DNA of 32,729 nucleotides from Candidatus Parakkermansia intestinigallinarum (GTDB lineage Bacteria; Verrucomicrobiota; Verrucomicrobiia; Verrucomicrobiales; Akkermansiaceae). Every line of letters starts with the position of its first letter. Positions within the stretch are counted from its first letter, which is position 1. The translations under genes and the position numbers were made by a program. The stretch spans positions 1 through 32,729 of the forward strand of contig DXFQ01000037.1 in NCBI GenBank assembly GCA_019114365.1, written 5' to 3'. Shown here in pieces: positions 27,001-32,729 of this stretch. Below the pieces are notes generated by a model, which did no database searches, had not been told where the DNA came from, and was given only the letters and a program-made list of their open reading frames with translations.

Positions 27001-28272
27001 GCCCGAAGCCGTGATATCGCCCTTGCCCTGCGTGGCGTGAGCTTGAAGCGAAAGTTTGCCGCCACCGTAAACGGCATCGAGCCGATCCACGTTGAAATCG
27101 CCGTCATTGTACGAGAAAGACAGCTGAAGCTCATCAATGGTGCTCGCTCCGACCTTGAGATTGCGCTGCTCCAGCGTAGCCGTGGCGCGCGCGTGCTCCA
27201 GCTCAAAAACATCGTCAAAACTCAGGTCGCCGGAGACGGAAATCTTCGGTGCATCATCCCGCCCGTGATTGAACTTACTCAGCAGAGGCGGCGGATTTTT
27301 GAAAACCTTGCGGGCAATCGGAACCAGCGCCGACGTGCTGCGCAGTCGGAACGAAAGCTCGTGAGTCGGAATCGAGTACGCCGCACGCAGCGACACGGAA
27401 GAATCCGGATCGACCGTCTTGAAGCGCATCGCATTGATCGTGATGATATCCTCCGTCATCTGCGCCTCGACAACCGCCTCGCGAAAATGAAAATCGCGAG
27501 TCTCATAAACGGGCACGGACGCATGCACCGTCGCGTCGAGATGCTCGTCCTCAACGCGAACTTCAGCCTTGAACGAAGGCCGATCGAGATCCGTCCATTT
27601 TTGCGTGCGAATCAGCGAGCTGATCTCGCGCGCCGCCGGCTGCACGGCCGCAATGAGCTCGTCGAGAGTCTTGCTGAAATCGCTCGGCTCGCTCGGCCCC
27701 GAATCAGACTCTTCCGGCTCTGACGCGTCGCTCTCGGCCTCCTTCTTCTCCGCTGCCGTGAACTTCAGCCGGCACTCAATGCTCACGGGAATCTCCTCCG
27801 CGCTGAAACGCAAATCACCCTCCGCGCTTTGCCCCTTATCCGAAAAGACAAGATCAGCCTGCAAACTGCGCAGATTGAAAACAGGATCGGGAGCATCGGC
27901 AAGCGGCAGAGCCAGACTCCCGTTGACCAGCTGCATGCGCGACGGCACCAGCTCGCCGAAAATCAGCGACGTAAAGCGCAGCGAAACCAGCGCCTTGTCC
28001 ACATGCGCCAGCGGCTCCGCATCATCCGCGCGGCGGTAGAGGCGCAGATCCCGCCCGCGAAGCGCAAAACCCGCACTGGGGCTCAGCCTCAGCGACCCGA
28101 GCCGCAGGTAAATACCCTGGCGCGCTGCCTCCTCCTCAAGAGAACGCAGCGCCCATGAAGGCAGCCCCACGGTGCACAGCCACACCATGAGGCCGATGAG
28201 TAGAAGCAGCGCTATCAGACAAACGGTCGGAATGAAAGAGCTGACCCTTTTAATCGTCAAGCGATACTTCAT
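24082..28272 (-). CDS. large AsmA-like envelope protein
   Basis: A 1,396-residue protein with one N-terminal membrane helix (about 14-35) and a long, beta-rich, repeat-like body exposed to the periplasm. It ends in a Lys/Arg-rich tail. The N-terminus (GLPSWALRSLEEEAARQGI, then LRLSPSAGFALRGRDLRL) and the C-terminal region around 1250-1370 (YTRFDMINGHV, then an ILLSPVTVLSNF-type segment) resemble the AsmA/YhdP/TamB-like superfamily, whose members are thought to bridge the periplasm and move phospholipid. Two low-complexity segments interrupt it: Ser/Glu/Pro at about 171-198 and Ala/Glu/Asp at about 657-717. It starts 12 bp behind rbfA and so appears to be the last gene of the nusA operon, where truB is common in other bacteria. 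The lipid-transport role is inferred from the family only. Confidence 0.75.
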   Translation of the reverse strand: MKYRLTIKRVSSFIPTVCLIALLLLIGLMVWLCTVGLPSWALRSLEEEAARQGIYLRLGSLRLSPSAGFALRGRDLRLYRRADDAEPLAHVDKALVSLRFTSLIFGELVPSRMQLVNGSLALPLADAPDPVFNLRSLQADLVFSDKGQSAEGDLRFSAEEIPVSIECRLKFTAAEKKEAESDASEPEESDSGPSEPSDFSKTLDELIAAVQPAAREISSLIRTQKWTDLDRPSFKAEVRVEDEHLDATVHASVPVYETRDFHFREAVVEAQMTEDIITINAMRFKTVDPDSSVSLRAAYSIPTHELSFRLRSTSALVPIARKVFKNPPPLLSKFNHGRDDAPKISVSGDLSFDDVFELEHARATATLEQRNLKVGASTIDELQLSFSYNDGDFNVDRLDAVYGGGKLSLQAHATQGKGDITASGRVPVAPTLALISEFTEGPVALPSNLQLGETVDFRLRADIGVSFREGEMLTLRNTVPYLHDLELSVSSDQVILQQAVALTGPQVNFRLRELGSTEGKHLPNKAASLSCDFAADEVAVEALEGVPRLRGVTVTFAAEDFVMTDFTDLKTLAVSESNTGVHFDSLSFRDLLCGKTDIAMRNLGALLSEERSRQYTLDSLFDATCESVSYMNSPACSASLSVLPEGTATRGKVELTLLQKEPTSAAPAGEQAAEAEAPELAGAPLDGLSPEAATAQTAADADADAAASDPAPREGRLAFSYDVDPGRSLAIDDIRADLPLASFAPLFAAFKAEVHGMDLPNDLRFTGQLFADLESGCIRRGQLSLSIPELVRRCSAVKAQQGMSETVGIQLEVQADTPEGSDDLFCRAKLQLDHESGSFSAQISGRPTEKLHLTGRSTMRLDVIDRLIDNMDAHSVICDFKVGDQSSTLIDNIVLDVDYGEGLKLCFDGDVTFDNIGYQLCAYRLPSDQMGRFTGDQWLRTDLGPDPFVSVKSMSCHVKADVGVDRCDAAGAKIPDVTRIDITRPVIVYDNRPWIRRNGFKKGVGETVFRGDRVSIDLEAGTLEIVKASGKIYPAYSLGMFYADLFEYLKDLSIPRPINVSTDYCLIPIDSSCVVPMTGAISCKADTPVSYNIGIDVPLENFSGIVHLSDDYVTLDHLNAGSWGGVLDGIVRIGITGPRSTLDGYLKAESMDLSLIAKSLDSDQNFALCSGEFRFQAASPELRSLQGYGYLQAVSGDLMKLQIFLPISEVLTNFPEYVDSVSEKLHAGSFSASVLRGISGAVSRTSDVIDGIGDTATRIPFANHFIKYSLTEAYTRFDMINGHVITRSAKAIGCNLNVALQLDIDMDAMTLKGNLWPKVNSIPTILLSPVTVLSNFMFDIVIEGPLDNLHWSLGLDDNLKGGGKKGQLRLPRRPVRDILRHRKKDEPHFDSRRSRH

Positions 28273-28284
28273 AGCCCGTGCAAA

Positions 28285-28671
28285 TCAGAGTTCCGGATCT
28301 CGCTCCCCGTCTGGAAGCGGAGGCGCCTTGGGCAAATTCTTCTCAATATCATCGAGAAGATTCACGAGCTCGACACCCCTCTGAGCCGAATTATCATGCC
28401 TGAAACTCAAGCGCGGCGTACAGCGCAGAATCACGCGACGGCACACGGCATTCTGAATCATCCCCCGATGGCGATTCAGCTTCTCGAGAACCTGAGCCGG
28501 AGACATGCGACCCACCACGCCGACCCAGACGCGTCCCTCCTTGAGATCTTCCGTGATTTCCACCTCAAGAATCGAGACAATCGTACCGGGCCATTCAAAC
28601 TCCTTCTGCACGAAAGAGCCGATTTCCCGCTTCATCAGCTCGTTGACCTTATCGAGTCGGCGTGAGGGCAT
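28285..28671 (-). CDS. rbfA: 30S ribosome-binding factor RbfA
   Basis: Assists late 30S subunit maturation near the 5' helix of 16S rRNA, with a role in cold adaptation. The 128-residue protein has the KH-like fold pattern: an N-terminal RRLDKVNELMKREIGSFV helix, then VSILEVEITEDLKEGRVWV, and near the end CTPRLSFRHDNSAQRGVELVNLLD, which corresponds to the family P-x-L-x-F-x-x-D motif. It starts 15 bp after infB and is followed 12 bp later by the AsmA-like gene. This tight spacing supports one operon. Its length is typical. Confidence 0.95.
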   Translation of the reverse strand: MPSRRLDKVNELMKREIGSFVQKEFEWPGTIVSILEVEITEDLKEGRVWVGVVGRMSPAQVLEKLNRHRGMIQNAVCRRVILRCTPRLSFRHDNSAQRGVELVNLLDDIEKNLPKAPPLPDGERDPEL

Positions 28672-28686
28672 AGCGTATAGACAGGA

Positions 28687-30744
28687 TTAGAGAGTTTGTT
28701 TAATCTTCTCGAGCAAGTAGCACTCGATCACATCGCCTACCTCGTAGTCGTTGTAATCGGCGAGGCGGATACCGCACTCCAGACCGCTCTTGACCTCCTC
28801 CACTTCATCTTGGAAGCGGCGAAGAGTCGACATCTTGCCGTCGAACACCACCTGACCGTCGCGCAGAACGCGAGCCTCAGCCGTGCGCAGCATTTTGCCG
28901 TCTGATACGTAAGACCCCGCAGCCTTGCCTTTGTTCAATTTAAACACCTGCTTGATCTCCGCATGACCCAAAACAGTTTCGCGCGTCTCGGGCTCGAGCA
29001 GACCCAGCATGGCATCCTTCACCTGATCAATCAACTCGTAGACAATCGAGAAAATCTTGACCTGAACGCCCTCTCGCTTAACCGCCTTGACCGCATTGCT
29101 CTCAACCTTCACATTAAAGCCGAGAATAACGGCATCGGAAGACGACGCCAGCAGCACGTCACTTTCGGAAATAGGACCGGCCGCAGCGCCGATGAACTCA
29201 CATTCAACCTTCTCACTCTCAATATCGAGAATAGCCTTCTTGATCGCCTCAACCGAGCCCTGCACATCGCCCTTGAGGTAGAGCTTCAGCACAGCCTTCT
29301 GGTTGCCCTCGCCCATCATCGCGAGAATATCCTCCATGCGCGAACGCTTCGGAGCACTCAAACGCTGCTGGCGCAGCTCCTCCTGGCGCTCCTCCGAGAG
29401 CTTGCGGGCGGCGCGCTCATTCTCCATCTCCACCAGCTCATCGCCGACATTCGGCGTCTCCAAGAACCCGGAAACCTCGGCAGGCATACCGGGCGTCACC
29501 TTCTTGATCGCCTTGCCCTTGTCATTGAAAAGCGTCTTCACCTTGCCGGAGTAAGGCCCGCAGATGAAAGGCATACCCACCTTGAGCGTACCGCTTTGCA
29601 CAATCACCGTCGCCGAGCTGCCCTTGCCCTGTTCCATGCGAGCCTCGATAATCGAAGCCCGGCAATTCGCGCGGGGATTGGCCTTCAGCTCAAGCACCTC
29701 GGCCTGCAGACAAAGCAAATCAAGCAACTCGTCCACACCCTCACCGGTCGCCGCCGAAACATTGACACACTCAACCTCGCCGCCGAAATCCGTCGGCATC
29801 AAACCCTCCTCCATCAACTGCGTACGCACGCGAACAGGATCCGCGGCCGGCAAATCACACTTATTCACCGCCACGATAATCGTCTTATTAGCCGCCTTCG
29901 CGTGCATAATAGCCTCGCGCGTCTGCGGCATAATACCATCGTTGGCCGCGACAACAAGAACAACAATATCCGTCACGTCAGCACCGCGCGCGCGCATCTC
30001 CGTGAAAATGGCATGCCCCGGCGTATCAATAAACGTAATCGTCTTGCCGTCGTGCTCCACCGTGTAGGCGCCAATGTGCTGCGTAATACCGCCGGCCTCG
30101 CCCGCCACCACCTTCGTGCGGCGGATGTAGTCAAGCAGAGACGTCTTACCGTGGTCCACGTGCCCCATCACCGTAATAATGGGCGTGCGAATCTTGAGAG
30201 CATCCTCGGGCTCCTCCTCAATAGCAACAGCCTCAGGCTCCTTAATCTCCTCGACCGGAGCCTTCACACCGGCACCCTTCTCACGCTTCACGCGCTCAAA
30301 GGTAAACCCGTGCTTCTCGCAAAGAGCCGCCACCTGATCACTGTCCAGAACCGTACCGGGATTCGCAAAAACCCCCATCGGCAACAACTCCGCAATCAAC
30401 TTAAACGGCTTGAGACTCATCAGCTCCGCCAGACTGGCCACGCTGATCGGAGCCTTGATGTTGAGAATCTTGCCCTCGGGCGTCACCGGAGCCGGCGCCT
30501 CCATCTTCGGCAGAGGAGCCGGGGCAGGGGCAGGCGCCGGGGATGCAGCCGCAGCCTCCGGCACCTTCTTCTCATGCTTGCGGGGCGTGAGCAAATCCAG
30601 CGCCTCCTTCTTGGGAGCCGGCGCCGGAGCGGGCTGAGACACCGCCGCCTCCGAAACCTTGGCAGCAGCCGAATTCTTCTTCGAGGACCCGCTGATCAGA
30701 TCCAGAACAACACCCTTCTTCTTCTTAATATCTTCGTTAGCCAT
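28687..30744 (-). CDS. infB: translation initiation factor IF-2
   Basis: The GTPase that brings initiator tRNA to the 30S subunit and promotes subunit joining. An N-terminal Ala/Pro/Lys-rich linker is followed by the IF2 N-terminal helical motif (SVASLAELMSLKPFKLIAEL), the G1 motif GHVDHGKTS (about 191-198), DTPGHA (G3) and NKCDLP (G4, in the NKxD position). Domains II-IV follow to the end. At 685 residues it is shorter than the 800-1,000 common in many bacteria; the difference is in the N-terminal linker. Start: an ATG at 30744 preceded in frame by GTG at 30750; MANED is the more natural N-terminus. It follows nusA by 23 bp. Confidence 0.97.
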   Translation of the reverse strand: MANEDIKKKKGVVLDLISGSSKKNSAAAKVSEAAVSQPAPAPAPKKEALDLLTPRKHEKKVPEAAAASPAPAPAPAPLPKMEAPAPVTPEGKILNIKAPISVASLAELMSLKPFKLIAELLPMGVFANPGTVLDSDQVAALCEKHGFTFERVKREKGAGVKAPVEEIKEPEAVAIEEEPEDALKIRTPIITVMGHVDHGKTSLLDYIRRTKVVAGEAGGITQHIGAYTVEHDGKTITFIDTPGHAIFTEMRARGADVTDIVVLVVAANDGIMPQTREAIMHAKAANKTIIVAVNKCDLPAADPVRVRTQLMEEGLMPTDFGGEVECVNVSAATGEGVDELLDLLCLQAEVLELKANPRANCRASIIEARMEQGKGSSATVIVQSGTLKVGMPFICGPYSGKVKTLFNDKGKAIKKVTPGMPAEVSGFLETPNVGDELVEMENERAARKLSEERQEELRQQRLSAPKRSRMEDILAMMGEGNQKAVLKLYLKGDVQGSVEAIKKAILDIESEKVECEFIGAAAGPISESDVLLASSSDAVILGFNVKVESNAVKAVKREGVQVKIFSIVYELIDQVKDAMLGLLEPETRETVLGHAEIKQVFKLNKGKAAGSYVSDGKMLRTAEARVLRDGQVVFDGKMSTLRRFQDEVEEVKSGLECGIRLADYNDYEVGDVIECYLLEKIKQTL

Positions 30745-30767
30745 GGGCACGTGAAAAAGTAAACAAA

Positions 30768-32057
30768 TTAGCAGGCCGCCTTGGCCTTTTCAATAATCGA
30801 ATGAGCTTCCTGTTCCGAAACACTGAGCGCCTCCACAAGATCCTCCGGCTGCACATAAGCCGCAATACCCTGTACCGTCGTAAAGCCCGCTGCAACCATC
30901 GCTGCGGCCAGCTCAGCACTGACACCGAGCTTAGCGGCCAGCTCATCCGTGCCCTCGCGAGCCGCGGCATTCGCCTTCGCCTGCTCATCGTAAGTCTCGA
31001 CGCGCACCTCCCAGCGATCATTCGGGCTTGAAATAAGGCGACCCGTCAGGCGCACATTCTGCCCCTTGCGGCCCTTCGCCTTAGCCGCATCCTTCTCCGA
31101 TTCAACCTGCACCGTAACCACGTGCTTCTGCTCATCCACAATCACATTGACCGGATCGACAGGCGAAAGAGACTGCGTCACCATCGACACCTTATCATCC
31201 GAATCCTCAATAATATCAACCTTCTCATGATTGAGCTCATTGACCACATTCTTGACGCGCATCCCGCGAATCCCCACGCAGGAACCCACCGGATCGACAT
31301 TCGGATCATTCGCACGCACCACAAGCTTCGTCCGATAACCGGCCTCGCGCACCACATTGACAATATCAACCGTGTGCTCGGCAATCTCAATCACCTCGTG
31401 CTCAAAGAGACGGCGAACCAGATTCGGGTGACTGCGCGACAGAATCAACTCCGTACCGCGCACCCCGTCGCGCACCTCGACCACATAAAAACGCATCTTG
31501 TCACCCGGCGCATAATCCTCACCGGGAATGCGCTGGCGCAGCGGCACAATACCCTCAAACTTCTCCACCTCAACAATCACGTCGCCCCTATCATAGCGGC
31601 GCACCGTGCCCGTCACCAACTCACCCGCGCGGTCGCGGAAAGCCTCAGCCAGCATCTCCTGCTCCGCCTTGCGGATGCGCTGCTGCATCGTCTGGCGAGC
31701 CGTCTGTACCGCAATGCGGCCGAAATCCTTCGGCGTAATATTCACCGCGAAACTATCCCCCGCCTGCACCTCTCGGCCGCGCTTCGCCGCCGCCGCCTGA
31801 GCCGTACTGAGCTTAATCTCATTGAACGGATCGCGGAGCTCATCATCGGGCACCACCGTCATCGTCGCGACAATCTTGACAACACCCTTCTGCGTATTGA
31901 TATCGGCACGCAGATTGCGGATGCGATCCGCCCCTGCAACCATCTTGGAGTAAGCAGTAAGGAACGAAGCCTCGAGCGCCTGAATCACGCGTTCGCGCGT
32001 CAGGTCTTTCTCACGGACGTAAAAGTCGATCAGGGCAGTAATATCTGTCGTTGGCAT
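30768..32057 (-). CDS. nusA: transcription termination/antitermination factor NusA
   Basis: Binds RNA polymerase and nascent RNA and modulates pausing, intrinsic termination and antitermination. The 429-residue protein has the N-terminal polymerase-binding domain (about 1-130, with a KxFGRIA-like element seen as KDFGRIAVQTARQ), an S1 domain (from about 137, GELVTGTVRRYDRGDVIVEV), two KH domains (with DPVGSCVGIRGMRV and the GRKGQNVRLT element), and a C-terminal helix-hairpin-helix-like tail (about 375-429). It is the first gene of the nusA-infB-rbfA-asmA-like cluster. The usual upstream partner rimP is not in the window; an IS4-family element occupies that side. Its own promoter and a leader terminator lie upstream, which suggests autogenous attenuation. 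Confidence 0.97.
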   Translation of the reverse strand: MPTTDITALIDFYVREKDLTRERVIQALEASFLTAYSKMVAGADRIRNLRADINTQKGVVKIVATMTVVPDDELRDPFNEIKLSTAQAAAAKRGREVQAGDSFAVNITPKDFGRIAVQTARQTMQQRIRKAEQEMLAEAFRDRAGELVTGTVRRYDRGDVIVEVEKFEGIVPLRQRIPGEDYAPGDKMRFYVVEVRDGVRGTELILSRSHPNLVRRLFEHEVIEIAEHTVDIVNVVREAGYRTKLVVRANDPNVDPVGSCVGIRGMRVKNVVNELNHEKVDIIEDSDDKVSMVTQSLSPVDPVNVIVDEQKHVVTVQVESEKDAAKAKGRKGQNVRLTGRLISSPNDRWEVRVETYDEQAKANAAAREGTDELAAKLGVSAELAAAMVAAGFTTVQGIAAYVQPEDLVEALSVSEQEAHSIIEKAKAAC

Positions 32058-32093
32058 AGCGGCTGTGGTAATGATTGTTGATGAGTGCGCTAT

Positions 32094-32119
32094 AAAAAAA
32101 GAGCGGGTGAACCACCCGC
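32094..32119 (-). terminator. intrinsic terminator in the nusA leader (attenuator candidate)
   Basis: On the minus strand a perfect 7-bp stem (arms 32113-32119 and 32103-32109, 3-nt loop) is followed after TC by seven consecutive T residues (32100-32094). This is the best intrinsic terminator in the window. It lies between the nusA promoter and the nusA ATG, ending 36 nt before the start codon. Confidence 0.85.
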
Positions 32120-32155
32120 CCCAATCCTACAGCAGACCGGAACTTGTACGCACGC

Positions 32156-32183
32156 ATTATAACGCAGCGGCGAAACAAGTCAA
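32156..32183 (-). promoter_or_regulatory. nusA promoter, TTGACT-N16-TATAAT
   Basis: Minus strand: TTGACT (32178-32183), a 16-bp spacer and a perfect TATAAT (32156-32161). Transcription should start near 32149, giving a leader of about 90 nt that contains the terminator hairpin at 32094-32119. Confidence 0.8.
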
Positions 32184-32214
32184 GCAAATTGCCGCAGTAT
32201 GTCACAGAGCGCAC

Positions 32215-32729
32215 ACCTGTCCCAAAGTTTGAGCATGGGGGAAAAGGGATGCAGTAATCATGCGGGTTGTCGGGCAAGGAGAGGGCAAAACTAGAGAAGC
32301 ACCCCCTCCCATAGCGTTTTTTGACGCGGGGGCGGCTTTTCAAATGGTTCATTGAGCCACTTCCAGAGGTCTATTTTGTTGAATAGATTCAAGCGCAGAA
32401 ACGATACGAGATTGGACATGTGCCAGGCGAACTTTGACTGCGCTTTAAGCATACGCAGCAGCAGGACCGCTATCATCGCCGTCCAGATCTGCGTGTAAAC
32501 GGCATTGGCGTTGGTGCCCACGAATGATTTGACACGCAACAGCTGCTTGATGGTCTTGAAGAATATTTCGATGTCCCAGCGAGCTTTGTAGAGCGCAGCC
32601 ACCGTTTCAGCACTCCACTTGGCGTTGTTGGTAAGCAGTTCGATGGGTTCCTGCATCGTTTCCTTATCATAGACGACGACACGGCGTATCGGATGCTTGT
32701 AGTTGCGTGAGGTATCTTCACCGCTGAAT
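32215..32729 (-). mobile_element. IS4-family insertion sequence, right part, boundary approximate
   Basis: The transposase stop is at 32291. The non-coding tail to the element end probably reaches somewhere in 32200-32290, just upstream of the nusA -35 box (32183). I could not fix the terminal inverted repeat or target duplication because the other end is outside the window. The stretch CAAACTTTGGGACAGG (minus strand, about 32216-32233) is a candidate terminus, by impression only. Confidence 0.45.
32291..32729 (-). CDS. IS4-family transposase, C-terminal part, cut by the window edge
   Basis: The frame is open from base 32728 at the right edge to a TAG at 32291-32293 (about 145 residues). It carries the IS4-family Y-(2)-R-(3)-E-(6)-K signature in YKARWDIEIFFKTIKQ, which includes the catalytic Glu of the DDE triad, followed by the conserved-looking SFVGTNANAVYTQIWTAM and a hydrophobic helix. 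The first two catalytic Asp residues would lie beyond the window. The intact frame suggests a recent or active copy. It points toward nusA, so read-through from the element could enter the nusA region. Confidence 0.9.
   Translation of the reverse strand, partial: FSGEDTSRNYKHPIRRVVVYDKETMQEPIELLTNNAKWSAETVAALYKARWDIEIFFKTIKQLLRVKSFVGTNANAVYTQIWTAMIAVLLLRMLKAQSKFAWHMSNLVSFLRLNLFNKIDLWKWLNEPFEKPPPRQKTLWEGVLL

Noticed and set aside
32058..32160. tRNA gene in the nusA leader
   Set aside because: The GGTTCACCC-like stretch is the loop and 3' arm of the terminator. No acceptor or anticodon arms can be drawn.

Overview
The window looks like a chromosomal segment of a GC-rich (roughly 60% G+C, my estimate by eye) Gram-negative bacterium. 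A TatC, an AsmA-like envelope protein and an autotransporter ending in an outer-membrane beta-barrel imply two membranes. The gene set and the style of the autotransporter (a Gly/Ser-rich passenger with repeated W-x-G modules) suggest Verrucomicrobiota, possibly a host-associated lineage. This is inference from remembered protein families; no search was run.

Layout. (1) 1-1380, + strand: 3' part of ptsI (PTS Enzyme I), cut by the window edge. (2) 1674-4783, - strand: oppF-type ABC ATPase, tatC (4-bp overlap with oppF) and hemC, which also has its own promoter. (3) 4937-7752, - strand: ftsH then rsfS, with a well-formed promoter before ftsH. (4) 7959-11144, - strand: glnS then ribBA, the latter with a Cys-rich N-terminal extension. 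(5) 11261-13304, - strand: cdsA and a diacylglycerol-kinase-family lipid kinase. (6) 13456-15111 class I fumarase and 15304-16497 YqhD-like iron alcohol dehydrogenase, - strand, each followed by a strong hairpin. (7) 16574-17209, - strand: pgsA, divergent from (8) 17645-23791, + strand: a 2,048-residue autotransporter carrying an IdeS/Mac-like cysteine peptidase domain. The divergent intergenic region between them holds a 10-unit, 9-bp tandem repeat. (9) 24082-32057, - strand: nusA, infB, rbfA and a 1,396-residue AsmA-like protein, read from one promoter with an intrinsic terminator in the nusA leader. (10) 32291-32729, - strand: 3' part of an IS4-family transposase running off the window.

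How the parts fit. Most genes are housekeeping: translation (nusA-infB-rbfA, glnS, rsfS), membrane lipid synthesis (cdsA, pgsA, lipid kinase), envelope export and proteolysis (tatC, ftsH, AsmA-like), cofactors (hemC, ribBA) and central metabolism (fumarase, PTS). The accessory element of most interest is the autotransporter, which appears to place an IgG-protease-like papain-fold domain at or outside the outer membrane.

Several genes (hemC, the alcohol dehydrogenase, oppF, probably glnS) have a sigma70-like -10 box only 6-9 nt before the start codon and no usable Shine-Dalgarno sequence. This suggests leaderless or near-leaderless mRNAs. The nusA leader terminator suggests attenuation, possibly by NusA itself.
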